This document shows positions 1 through 9,781 of a stretch of 64,000 bases of DNA, piece after piece. The notes under the pieces are model-generated. The model saw nothing but the letters and a program-made list of their open reading frames with translations. It made no database searches and was not told where the DNA came from. Source of the stretch: Nitzschia sp. DOCU1 (Eukaryota; Bacillariophyta; Bacillariophyceae; Bacillariales; Bacillariaceae); the NCBI GenBank assembly GCA_951394045.1, contig OX595989.1:1302001-1366000 (forward strand), read 5' to 3'. The translations under genes and the position numbers were made by a program. Position 1 is the stretch's first letter, and each line of letters starts with the position of its first letter.

Positions 1-1
1 A

Positions 2-139
2 AATGCCGAACTAGCCAACGGTCGATTTGCCATGTTCTTTTTAGCAACAGGTCTCTTGACAGAGCTCTGGACGGGAGTCAGTATGCCGGGTCAAGTGGAA
101 GAACTGCTGCGAATTGGAGGCTTTCTTGGATTTGATTAA
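2..139 (+). CDS. C-terminal end of a light-harvesting (LHC-superfamily) protein, 5' truncated
   Basis: The window opens inside a reading frame of 45 codons that ends with TAA at 137-139. It carries the signature of the last LHC transmembrane helix: E-L-A-N-G-R-F-A-M at residues 3-11 of the fragment, where the Glu, Asn and Arg are the usual chlorophyll-ligand and ion-pair residues, followed by a hydrophobic stretch and a short amphipathic tail. In the family these proteins sit in the thylakoid and bind chlorophyll and, in diatoms, fucoxanthin. The subfamily (Lhcf, Lhcr, Lhcx, RedCAP or other) cannot be decided from so short a piece. The start lies upstream of the window. Confidence 0.8.
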   Translation, partial: NAELANGRFAMFFLATGLLTELWTGVSMPGQVEELLRIGGFLGFD

Positions 140-360
140 AAGCAGCAAGGATCGTTCGTCCACAACAAGGATAAACCAGCAAGCAGGCGATGATATAATG
201 ATCCGTGCTAGTAGTAGATTAGAACAGGTTCACAGACATTGTCTAGACAAGCAACTTGCCAACTACTACCTATCAGTCTATCAACTAAGTAACACACTCT
301 AGTATGATTGGATGGATATAGGTTCTTTGCATTATATTATATTTGAAATTGATTGTTTGC

Positions 361-2584
361 TTAAAGCATCATGTCTTCGTCCTCGTCATCTCCAATGCTA
401 AAATTAGATATGGCATCCGTCGCCGATGCGATGTCGGTACCCACCCAATCTCCATCGGAATCTTGATTGGCAGTGGTTGTTGCTGGCGCAGTCAATGGCA
501 TGGGCGGCGGCAAATCCACAATGGTCGGCGCGGGTTCCGAAAAGGCAGTTGTTGCAGGCGTCGCTGTCGTCGCTTGCGTAGTAGTACGGTTGAGAGTACT
601 ACCCAAGGCAGCACCCGTCGTCTTGACCTTGGCAAAGAATCCACCGGCAAAAGCCCCGGCGGCTCCTGCCATGGCCCCAGCGGCGCCACCCGCCTTGTCC
701 AACACATCCTTGAGCGGAGGAGGTGTCGGCACCACGACGGGAATGGTGGGGAGTCCTAAACCACCTTTTGGTTTGGCAGTATTATCAGTATTGTCTGGTT
801 CCAAGGACTGTTGATGTTGCATGGCTCGTTGCAACCGACGTTCCAATTGTGTTTCATACTTGAGTCGAAGACGACCTGCAATGGATCTTAATTCCCCCAC
901 CGTCTTGGGTCCAGCTCCTAGCAAGTCATCCCGCACTCGACGTTCGGTGCGTTCCAAAATGGTGGAAAAATCAAAGACCGTCACCTAGTAGAAACAAGAA
1001 AGTAAAAACAAGTTAGACCACCACCAACATCACTCAACAATATAATATAACAGTAAAACTCACTTGATCTGACGTTTCATGCATACTCGAAGAGGTAGAA
1101 TGTTTCTTGGCCAATACAGGAATTTGTCGTTCCTTGGTAAGTTCCACCACGACATCGGCCAATAGGTTCATGGCCAATTCTTGGACTGCCAAGATAGCAT
1201 TGGGATCAGCAAACATTCTCCAAAATGGTTTTTGCGACAATAACGCATCCATACGATCGGTAGCTTTGGCGAGCATGAGAAATTTGGCAATCATATCCGT
1301 GACATTGATACAAGTAATACCAAAGGGAAGGACTTTGGCGTCTCCATCCAAGAAACGCTTGACAATTTCAGGTTGCGATTCCACCATGTAAACCATCATG
1401 GCCAAGCTCAAGACTCCACCGGAACGAAAGTCTGTGACGGGATCATTTTGTTGAAATCCCAAGCGCGAAACCCAAAATTCATGAGGAACTGGTGGAAGAC
1501 CTTCTTCGGTAATGTATGTCTCGACCGACGTGGTAGTCGCTGCTCCATCCGTGTCGTCGTTGTTGGCATTGCCCAGATCGAGCAAATCTACGACTTCTTC
1601 TTCCTTTTTCTGTTCTTTGTTTACAAACGGATCAATCGCTCCATTCAACCACAATCGAGTAATCAAATTATCATACGAGATCGTCATTTTCTTGGTTTCT
1701 TCAATCCCTACTTCCCACCACGGCATGTGCATGACCGCCTTTTGTGCGGCCGTCCCTTGATAATCTCGTGACAATTTCAGGCCAGGCCGACACTTGGTGT
1801 GCAACAGTTGACGATACATTAACACTTGCGATGCCACTGTCTTGTCGGGCAGAGTATACTTGCGCGTCGTCAATTGCTGCAAGGACGCGGTCGGCAACAA
1901 ATTGCCAATGGCCCGTCCCGCATCGTCGGCGAGACCACGAGCCATGGCGGCGGTTTGTTTCAACGCCAAATTGCTATTGAACGAAGTTTGTTGGGTAGCA
2001 TTAGCATTATTATTGGCTTCTTCATTGACCAGAGCTGCCGTCGTCATGGTTCGTCTCCACAAGGAATGTTCCGTCGAAGTTTGGCGAAAAGATAAAGGAA
2101 GCAAATCGTTCTCGTCGTCGTCTGGTTCGTCCAGAAATTCGTTCGTACACAATCGAGCACAAGCGACTTGTTCCAAGGTCCAATCCAAAATGCTTGGCTT
2201 ATTATTATTGGGAGTCGATTCTGGTTTGGTGGTGGCAGCGATTACCGTAAAGGGAGTGACTTTACGTCGGGAGGAATCCGATGCACTATGACTGCGTCGG
2301 CGTTGGCGAGTCTTGTTATGGCTACTTTCAAGAGTCGACGTAATGGTGGACGACTCCTTTTTCACTTTTTTGGATGCTTTGGGAAGGGGTGTGTGTGTAG
2401 GTTTGTTACAACAAAATGACAAAAGGGGTTGTACTAACAAAAGTGGGGGTCGTCGTGCTATTGTTGTCGTTGTTGCGATCTGCAAGTTAATTCGTAATAA
2501 TGACGGACGACACAAATGACCGTTGCATCGCCAGGCGAGCGCGCCATTTTCGAGCGAGCCAACATTGGTTGGTTGGCGCTTCAT
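361..2584 (-). CDS. ELMO domain-containing protein (ARF/ARL GAP-like)
   Basis: Two exons, 2584..1064 and 984..361, give 714 aa; the 79-nt intron has GTGAGT and TAG ends and falls between codons. Residues 1-130 are low-complexity and basic. Around W371 the sequence fits the ELMOD GAP consensus W-x3-hydrophobic-GFQ-x3-P-x-TD-x-R: W371, GFQ 376-378, P382, TD 384-385 and R387, the presumed GAP arginine. Downstream hydrophobic helices continue the ELMO fold. ELMOD proteins stimulate GTP hydrolysis by ARL2/ARF-family GTPases at Golgi and cytoskeletal sites; that role here is inferred. The C-terminal ~200 residues hold a charged segment and Pro/Thr-rich low complexity ending in an acidic tail. The first Met is uncertain because the first 60 residues look unlike the rest. 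The gene is divergent from the esterase-like gene that follows. Confidence 0.72.
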
Positions 2585-2728
2585 TTTTGGCCGCCGGCAC
2601 GCTCGGGTTCGTTAAGGCTTTTTCAAAGTTTGGATTTTCTCCCAGCGCCAAATTTCGCTTCCTCACTTGTGACCCATCCCCACTTTTTTCCGAGGTCGCC
2701 CTCGTTCCCAGTCATCATTCTCAAAAGA

Positions 2729-3997
2729 ATGGGTTCATCATCCAACAACATTGTACCAAAGCGAATGCCCCCAAGGTTCTTCAAGTTTCTGTTCGGTTGT
2801 ATCGTGTGCTTGCTTTTGGAATGTCAATTCCAATTGGTATCCACGGTGAAGATATCAACCTTCTTCCTCCTGAAAGTAGTGGAGGAACAGGAGCCGATAG
2901 TATTCCAATTAGAACCCTGGGAACATGCCAGTATTCTTCGTTTAGATGGTCCATGGAATGTGACGGCAGATGCCAATAATAGTCATGTCAATCTACTCGG
3001 ACAATGTACCTTGCCTATCCATTATCAAGGCGATGAAAAATGTTGTATCGGAAGTCTTTCGGCGGGGGGAAGCAGCGTTTACAGACGAACCTATCGATGT
3101 GCTCTGGGTCCGGAAGCCGTGGAAGAATCGCGTCTTCAAGTCATGGATTTGTTGTATCATCATGGACCGTTGCGGTTGTCGTCGCAGACTTCTCAACATT
3201 GTGATGCTTGTCGTATGGTCGATATTGCTCTCCAGCACAATTTTACAATTGCCTTTACGGGCGATTCCGTACAACATCAAGTGTGGGATGCCTTTGTGTG
3301 TGAATTACGAAAACACAATTACCATTTGGATATCGTGACAGAACGACGAGATCATGAAAAGGGGCAAGTAGGGGTTCGATACATTGAAACTGTCAAGATT
3401 CAACACGCTGCCTCTTTCAGCGTGGTGTTGGCTCGTTTCTATGCCCAGTATCGACCATTGACGCCTGAAAATATGACGGAAATCCATGAAATATCGCAAT
3501 GGACAGATATTCTAATTGTGAATTTCGGTGTGCATTGGAGACATCATGAACACATTCAATATCACCATCACATGAAAACCGTTTTTGAGGCCTTGAAACA
3601 ACATTCCTTTGCCTTGTTGGCATGGCGTGAGACGACCGCTCAACATTTCAACAATCCAGGAGGAGAATTCATACGCATTGGAAGTACATGTGCACCTCTT
3701 GCAACGAACGATACACTCTTGGGTTGGCGAGAATCGCTTGTGCAACGTGCCGCCCAAGAAATGGGGTATCAAATCACCATTTCAGATGAAACCATGGCCT
3801 ATTCTTCGGCCCTGGAAGAAGGTCATGAATTGATCGTACTGCCCTTTTTCAATTTCACATCATCATTGCATTACCTCCGTCCTATCGGAGGCGGCGATTG
3901 TACTCACTTTTGCTCTAATCCTTTCGTGTGGAAGCCTCTCTGGCGATCACTGCGTCTTGCCCTGGATTTCAAATACCCCACAAATATAACTCAATGA
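2729..3997 (+). CDS. TBL/PC-esterase-like GDSL-type protein, type II membrane or secreted
   Basis: A 422-aa protein if started at the ATG at 2729; the frame is open from 2516, but the upstream part looks like leader sequence. Residues 13-37 form a hydrophobic signal or anchor. A GDS motif with candidate nucleophile S180 lies in F-T-G-D-S-V-Q-H-Q-V-W, and a C-terminal D390-C-T-H393 box is followed by S-N-P-F-V-W. This GDS plus DxxH arrangement is that of the PC-esterase/TBL/CASD1 group, which O-acylates or deacylates polysaccharides and glycans in the Golgi. Several N-x-S/T sites and cysteines fit lumenal exposure. The acyl group and glycan acceptor are not known. It is the plus member of a divergent pair with the ELMO gene. 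Confidence 0.68.
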   Translation: MGSSSNNIVPKRMPPRFFKFLFGCIVCLLLECQFQLVSTVKISTFFLLKVVEEQEPIVFQLEPWEHASILRLDGPWNVTADANNSHVNLLGQCTLPIHYQGDEKCCIGSLSAGGSSVYRRTYRCALGPEAVEESRLQVMDLLYHHGPLRLSSQTSQHCDACRMVDIALQHNFTIAFTGDSVQHQVWDAFVCELRKHNYHLDIVTERRDHEKGQVGVRYIETVKIQHAASFSVVLARFYAQYRPLTPENMTEIHEISQWTDILIVNFGVHWRHHEHIQYHHHMKTVFEALKQHSFALLAWRETTAQHFNNPGGEFIRIGSTCAPLATNDTLLGWRESLVQRAAQEMGYQITISDETMAYSSALEEGHELIVLPFFNFTSSLHYLRPIGGGDCTHFCSNPFVWKPLWRSLRLALDFKYPTNITQ

Positions 3998-4452
3998 CAA
4001 CAATAGTGAACACAAAATCAACGAAGAATGACACGGAGGTGCATCATTTAGCCAGGTCAGCGGAAAGCAGCATTGGCGGCGGCGAATTGATACGAGAACG
4101 GCGTCCGCCATGAACCAAGACGAATGCTTGCATCCGTCTTGCTTTCTTCCTTCTTCGCTTTCTTGGAGCAGAGGCGTTTGTGTTTCTCGCATCGGTGTGT
4201 TTGACACGCATACATCGAGCAATGATTAACATTATTATTAGAATTCTTGTGTCGTTGTCGATGATTTCTTCCAAGAGAGATATCTCGTCGTCATTTCTTG
4301 TGTGTCTGTCCTTGGCACACTCGATAGCAAGACGGCAAGCGCGCACCGGCGTCGTCGTCGCTTGGCCAAGACGACTTAAACGAATAATAGCAAGGATGGA
4401 CATATGATACTGTCTATGATATGATGTTCTATTTTTCTGGGTTGAAGCTCTA
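3998..4452 (+). other. Convergent intergenic region, no gene seen
   Basis: About 455 bp between two convergent stop codons. Open frames here (for example minus 4484-4044) overlap the 3' end of the neighbouring gene and resemble no family I know. Probably two 3' UTRs; no repeat or RNA recognised. Confidence 0.5.
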
Positions 4453-7400
4453 CTACAGGATCTCTTCATCTCCCTCGCTCCCATTGTCCTCCATGTTTGT
4501 TACCCAGGAAGTTGCTTCGCTGGTAATCTCTTCCACGGCCTCCGGGGGGTGTTGTAGGCGACGAGCATCATCGACTCCTACCGATATCTCATCCATGGCC
4601 TCCGGTGGATGTCGTAGACGAGGAGTTTCATCAACTTCTACCACTAGCCCTCCGGTTTCAAGGACGCCCGACGGATCGTCGGATACAACTGTGCGCGTAG
4701 TCTGCATGTAGTATTCGACTTTCTGGTTGTCACAGCTACCATTGCTGCCTTCCGAGCTTGTCTCAGAATCTACGCGTTGAAGCATCCATCGGAAGGTATC
4801 AGTGAAAAGAACTGGGACGGGCTGAATCTTTTCTTCCGCCTTCTCTCCTTCCAAACCCCCCTCGATGTCTTGCCCATTCTTGACGACCGGAGTGGACTCC
4901 ATGTCACGAAAGTACTGCACCACTGCCTTATTTACAAAAGTGTTGATAAGGGCAAGAACGACCGCTCCGGCAGCCAGCACGTAAGATCCAGCTTCAATCG
5001 ACGACTGAACGCTGAAACATTGAGCGTCCTCGGGCTTGATGATCCCAAAGTATACCCATTGAGCAAAGGTATCGCTGAGTGAATCGCAGTACGAGTTGAT
5101 CATGAATTCTGAAATCGGGCCAAGTTGCCAACTCGCCACGAAAATTGCAATGAGGTACACTTCGGCGTACTGCCATGCTTGAAGAACCTCAATGAAAATG
5201 GACATGTTTGCTCGCTGCTTATCAGAAGACGCAATGAACCATTGCTTAAGGAGTGCGCCGCATTGGATCAGGGGAACAATCATTACTGAGAAAATCAACA
5301 ACACCGATAAAGTGCCCAGACCGAGCCAATCGCCAGCCGTCCCAAGAAATCGAGCCTCTTCGAAGAGAAGCTTGACAACTGAAAAAATATTGTGATTCGT
5401 CGTAGCGTCTTCGAAGCTTTGTCCCGTCTCCACAGCGACGCCAATGATACCAAGAATCTTCAATGAGAACGAGGGTAGGGTACAGCCAAGAATCACAAGC
5501 ACAACCAAGCAAAATGCCGCAGCAATAACCGACTTGTTTACCCACTGTCGAATCACGAGGTTTTCATCCTCCGCTCGGTGTGGTCGTCCAAATTCGTGCT
5601 GATGCAAGAGATTGGCCTTATTGGCGAAATCGGCCCTTGGAGTATCGTGATCGACGGAGGCCTCCAATGTCTCGTCCGGTACGCTACCGCTGCAATCGTC
5701 TGGACCATTCTCGTGTTGATGCCACGCATGGACAATCTTGCGATGGTAGTGAATGATGAAGTGCGAGCTGATTTGTGAGATCAATTGCGCAATCATGTTG
5801 GCGTACAAACCCCATAGGGGAACGACAAGCAGATTAACAGAGTAGAAGTCTTCTGGTAAGAATCCCACTTCGGGACTCTCGATCGATACCCGAAACGCGG
5901 CGATCGAGATCACAAGTACGAAGATATCAATCATGGACCACTTCGCTAGACAGTCGAGCCATAGAAGTATGGAGCCGCGGCGAGAAACAGAAAGACGGGT
6001 GGGCGGCAGAAACCACACCACCAACGTCACCAATTGCTTCGTGTAAGGCCAGATCCCGGAAAATATGAGAATCAAAATGGCCAGTGCGTGCCCGCCGGCA
6101 TTCCAAATGTCCACCGTGGATTTTGCCATTGAAAACTCAAAAAAATTCTCAACGACTATCTTCTCCCCCGCGAACGCAGCTTCGATGTTGACCGTGGCAC
6201 CGAGTGAGATATGACCAGATAGAAAGAAACCGATATTTCCGAGAATGATAAGAGGCATTGACCACCGGACCCAGTGGGGGATTTCCGAGCTTGTAAACAT
6301 TGCGCGAGTGGCTGTGTTGAGACGCATCTGCTCCTGCCTTGCTTTCTCCTGCCGTTGAGCCAGCGCCTGGGCTTGCGTAGGCGTGACTTCCTTGAGCCAC
6401 TTTCGGTGTCGGCGGCGCACAAAGCACCGGACCGCAAACATGATGAAGCCGAGCACAAGAATCAAACCGAGAGTCACACCACCCAACAAGGCAAGATACG
6501 TGGTCGAATCGTCACCTTTTGGAGCTTCAAAACTTTGATAAGTTGCCGCAGCAAAGTTGGCGTCGTAGCTGGGGCTGTGCGGACACCGCTTCGAAGCATC
6601 ATTCAGCATCCTGTCGATTTGCAATTGAAGGAAGTTTCCACCGAAAAGTTCCTGAAAAGAATCCAATATAAGGTTGGTAGTAAACGTGGCGTCCTGCTGC
6701 GCCTCCTTTGACGACAGCAATTTGGTCCATTCCTCCATTCTTGGACTTGTGCACTCGATGCAGGTGACATTCAGGTTCAAGAGTGCGATCGAGGCAGCTA
6801 TCTCCGTTACAGAAGCGGTCAATTCTTCATTGCTGATCCGGATTCCCCTCTCGTCAAGCGACGGGGCTGGAATAGTTGCCAACCAACAATCAAGATTCAA
6901 GGCATCACGTAAGGGAAATTGAAAGAAGCGATCTTCTGAAATCTTTAACAAGGTCGCGAGGGCGATTGTGGCGGATGAAAGATCGAGGTTGATATCGAGA
7001 TCGTTTCGAAGCTGCATGTTTTCTTCGCGGGGCAGAGGAAGTGAGTTAGCAGTCCGATTGAAATCCGACCTTAACGGGCTGCCCCTGGCGAACTTACCGT
7101 CTCCGATCAACGACAAGAGGAATCTCACACCAAAGCGCAGCGGGCGAATTCCTGCTCCGAAAGTCGCAGTGTTGTTAAGCACGTTTCCGTCATTCTTCAC
7201 TGGGGTCAGCAGATCAAGCGGGGCGCCGATCGTGTCCAGGTTTTGGATTCTTGCATCGCCTGCGCGAAGTTGCAAATTTGCATCAAGGCCACCGATTTGG
7301 ATCCTCGAGCCACCGCTGAAAAGGTCCCCTTGGAAAAGTAATGTACCACTCTCGCCAGACTGAGAGCGTGTAAGGGGCCCGATAACCACCTCGTTGATAC

Positions 7401-9216
7401 TGGGATTGCCTGTTTCGCTATCCTCGGAGAGCAGATAGTCTTTCAAGAAGGTCATGGCCGTGTAAGCCAAGTCTCCGTATTGCTCGTTACCGGTGCCGCC
7501 TAGCACCAATGCTTGGTCGGGAGGCAAGAGCAAATCCCGAAAGTCAACATACCCATCAACGGCCTGGGCGGGGGGACAGACAAAGATCCCGTCGAAGATT
7601 TCACGATTCACAAAATTGCGAACGCTTGTTTGGAAGATGTTGGGTATAGCGTCTTCCAGTACCCCCTTATACATTTCAAAGACTGCCTCGGCAGAATCGG
7701 TAACGAGACGGTCGATACCCGGAGAGACAAACCCTGCAAGGGTCGGAACATTGACTATCTGAGGATTCACCTTCAAACCAGATAATTGTATCGTGTCGAG
7801 AACGGACAGTAGACATGCCATGATGGAATCAGTGTGTACCAGCTGTCCAATTTGCATAGCTCCCAACGCCTCTTGGTCAACAACAAGGAAAAGGGAAGCA
7901 GTGACATTCACATTATCAATACTGAAACTGATAGTGATATCTTCCGTGATTCCTTCTGAAGTTGCGTCTTGTATCACGGAGTCGTCTCGCGAGCTTGGCT
8001 TGATATCGACGGAAACATCGAATTCTAATGCCAGCCTTTGCCATGTCAAATCGGTTTGAAGAGTGTAGCTTCCTATTCTGTCCAGAGGGTTGAACAGAGA
8101 TAGGGTATCCAGCCCCAGTATCTTGACTTGTTTTAGAGTAATTGCGGTTTCCGTCAGTTGATCGTGACCCTGGAACAGCACGGGATCCACCGGCAGGTCT
8201 TCTACGTTGACCACCAATGCCCGGTTCTCGTCCAAGAACGTGTCACGCATGGCCACATTGATTCCAAGATCTCGGCCAGTTCCCGTTGGACCATTGGGAT
8301 CGTTGACCATCCCGGCAAGCAAATCGTCCAATGTTCGAAGCGCTCTGTCAAACCACATTCCAATAAAATTCTCTGTATCCAGTAAATCCAGAGGGACAAG
8401 TTCAGGCGGGAACTCGGTTGTCTGTTCTAGATACAACGGATCTGTCACCGAGGCCCCCAGATCCCCTCTGTATTGCGCCAACGTTTCATTAGCTAGATCC
8501 AGCATATCTTGCACAAATGAAGTTCCGAGTGCACCCAGTTCATTGCATGCAACCTTTTCAACCTCGGACTTGATAGTGTCTCGAATGTATCGTTCAAAGA
8601 CCTCCGCAATACTCGAAATAAAGTCGCCAGAGAAATCGATATTGGTGATTTGAAAATTGGCGTTGCAAGCCTCCGTTTCCGAACTGCTGGGAGGAAACTG
8701 GTCAAAATCTGTAGAGGTAAAGCCCAGTCTCGTACTCAGGGCATTGTTATCTGTAGAAACTTGAGCGTTTCCATCGCCGCCCAAGAATCCATAGTCGTAT
8801 TTGTACGACAAGTCACATTTCAAATCGAGCTCACTCACGCGGATGAATACATCAAAGTCTTGAGACGAGTTTCGGGCGTGACTGATGGTCACATCGCCAA
8901 TCGAAATGTCGTAGCATTCAATGTTCGACAGGTCCATGTCGAGAGTGGCAATTCCAACCGTTTCAGAGACTTGGAAGGTACCAGGTATAGCAATCCTGGC
9001 ATTTTGAAACAGCTGGTTAAAGCGAGCAAAATCACCAATCTCAAGTCTCCGCTCATTGCTGTTGCTGTTGCTGTTGCTGTTACTGTTACTGTTACTGTTG
9101 CTGTTGCTGTTGCTGTTGCTGTTGGTAATAAGGTGATGATCGGAATTCGTCATGGTGGTGGCCGACACTAGCGCCACAAAGCAGGCGGCCCTGACAAGAG
9201 AATCCAAAGCCCTCAT
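4453..9216 (-). CDS. Large membrane protein: TULIP/BPI-like ectodomain fused to a PqiA-like membrane domain
   Basis: One uninterrupted ORF of 1,587 aa. A signal peptide (about 1-20) is followed by an (S-N)n run. Residues ~55-880 are rich in beta-strand patterns with repeated amphipathic helices (E-V-F-E-R-Y-I-R-D-T type) typical of BPI/TULIP lipid-binding folds, with many N-glycosylation sites. A hydrophobic span at ~905-930 is followed by a basic juxtamembrane segment (R-R-R-H-R-K). From ~975 to 1480 there are about eight further membrane spans. One of them, K-W-S-M-I-D-I-F-V-L (about 1090), matches the W-S-M-h-[DE]-h-F signature of bacterial PqiA. The cytosolic tail is acidic. PqiA acts in bacteria with MCE-domain PqiB in inter-membrane lipid transport; a lipid-handling role here is inference. 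The TULIP assignment is weaker than the PqiA one. No intron is apparent. Confidence 0.7.
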   Translation of the reverse strand: MRALDSLVRAACFVALVSATTMTNSDHHLITNSNSNSNSNSNSNSNSNSNSNSNERRLEIGDFARFNQLFQNARIAIPGTFQVSETVGIATLDMDLSNIECYDISIGDVTISHARNSSQDFDVFIRVSELDLKCDLSYKYDYGFLGGDGNAQVSTDNNALSTRLGFTSTDFDQFPPSSSETEACNANFQITNIDFSGDFISSIAEVFERYIRDTIKSEVEKVACNELGALGTSFVQDMLDLANETLAQYRGDLGASVTDPLYLEQTTEFPPELVPLDLLDTENFIGMWFDRALRTLDDLLAGMVNDPNGPTGTGRDLGINVAMRDTFLDENRALVVNVEDLPVDPVLFQGHDQLTETAITLKQVKILGLDTLSLFNPLDRIGSYTLQTDLTWQRLALEFDVSVDIKPSSRDDSVIQDATSEGITEDITISFSIDNVNVTASLFLVVDQEALGAMQIGQLVHTDSIMACLLSVLDTIQLSGLKVNPQIVNVPTLAGFVSPGIDRLVTDSAEAVFEMYKGVLEDAIPNIFQTSVRNFVNREIFDGIFVCPPAQAVDGYVDFRDLLLPPDQALVLGGTGNEQYGDLAYTAMTFLKDYLLSEDSETGNPSINEVVIGPLTRSQSGESGTLLFQGDLFSGGSRIQIGGLDANLQLRAGDARIQNLDTIGAPLDLLTPVKNDGNVLNNTATFGAGIRPLRFGVRFLLSLIGDGKFARGSPLRSDFNRTANSLPLPREENMQLRNDLDINLDLSSATIALATLLKISEDRFFQFPLRDALNLDCWLATIPAPSLDERGIRISNEELTASVTEIAASIALLNLNVTCIECTSPRMEEWTKLLSSKEAQQDATFTTNLILDSFQELFGGNFLQLQIDRMLNDASKRCPHSPSYDANFAAATYQSFEAPKGDDSTTYLALLGGVTLGLILVLGFIMFAVRCFVRRRHRKWLKEVTPTQAQALAQRQEKARQEQMRLNTATRAMFTSSEIPHWVRWSMPLIILGNIGFFLSGHISLGATVNIEAAFAGEKIVVENFFEFSMAKSTVDIWNAGGHALAILILIFSGIWPYTKQLVTLVVWFLPPTRLSVSRRGSILLWLDCLAKWSMIDIFVLVISIAAFRVSIESPEVGFLPEDFYSVNLLVVPLWGLYANMIAQLISQISSHFIIHYHRKIVHAWHQHENGPDDCSGSVPDETLEASVDHDTPRADFANKANLLHQHEFGRPHRAEDENLVIRQWVNKSVIAAAFCLVVLVILGCTLPSFSLKILGIIGVAVETGQSFEDATTNHNIFSVVKLLFEEARFLGTAGDWLGLGTLSVLLIFSVMIVPLIQCGALLKQWFIASSDKQRANMSIFIEVLQAWQYAEVYLIAIFVASWQLGPISEFMINSYCDSLSDTFAQWVYFGIIKPEDAQCFSVQSSIEAGSYVLAAGAVVLALINTFVNKAVVQYFRDMESTPVVKNGQDIEGGLEGEKAEEKIQPVPVLFTDTFRWMLQRVDSETSSEGSNGSCDNQKVEYYMQTTRTVVSDDPSGVLETGGLVVEVDETPRLRHPPEAMDEISVGVDDARRLQHPPEAVEEITSEATSWVTNMEDNGSEGDEEIL
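9058..9123 (-). repeat. Hexanucleotide microsatellite coding for (Ser-Asn)n
   Basis: Eleven uninterrupted copies of a GTTGCT/GTTACT hexamer (plus strand) near the start of the large PqiA-like gene. They encode alternating Ser and Asn just after the signal peptide. The unit length keeps the frame, so copy number could vary without breaking the gene. Confidence 0.9.
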
Positions 9217-9781
9217 GCTGATGATATTGCTTGATGGTTGTTGTGATCGTGCACCTCGTCTATTGTTTTATTTATTTGTGAGAACGACGGGTTACGAGTT
9301 TGTTGTTGTTGGAGAAAGTAATCTTGCATAAGTTGCAATGGCATGGAACAAAGAATGAGAGCGGTCGCGACCACTCTATCTATCGTGGGAAAAAGACGGC
9401 TATTCATCGGTCGTGTTATTTTGGCGTGGCCCGTTGATTGCAGTGATTGCGGGTACAAAACCTACAGCAATGCCCGGCAATACCGCTTTTCGAGTCTGTG
9501 GAAGTCCTGTCGTCTGTGGTGTTAGTCGAACCAGTCGTCGTGCGTACGTCGGCGGTCGTACCCAGACGATTACAGTCAGTGATTGAATCGCGCACCTACG
9601 GCCAGACCAAAAGATCGCGACGATCTTTATCGATTCACTTTTTTGGCGGCAGAAACACCTCATGCTGCCTCGTCGTGTGGCACCGAAGAAAGCTGCCGAC
9701 CACTACCGGTAGCAACATGTTGCCAATGGTCGACATACCGCCCGTTGACGATTGACTCCATTAGAAGAAGAATTCTTCATG
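9217..9781 (+). other. Divergent promoter region, no gene seen
   Basis: About 565 bp between the start of the PqiA-like gene (minus) and the VOC protein gene (plus). Only short unconvincing frames are present on both strands. It should contain both promoters; no element was recognised. Confidence 0.5.

Noticed and set aside
343..814. Plus-strand ORFs at 343-759 and 467-814
   Set aside because: They are antisense to the C-terminal exon of the ELMO gene and their Ala/Val/Arg-rich composition mirrors its low-complexity codons.
2500..2979. Plus frame of 159 codons over the divergent promoter and esterase start
   Set aside because: It overlaps the esterase-like gene in another frame and ends inside it; no family resemblance.
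4044..4484. Minus-strand 146-codon frame downstream of the PqiA-like gene
   Set aside because: It overlaps the real gene end, is Arg/Ser-rich and contains no recognisable domain.
8650..9171. Plus frame with an A-V-A-V-T-V run
   Set aside because: It is the antisense reading of the Ser-Asn microsatellite and the signal-peptide region.
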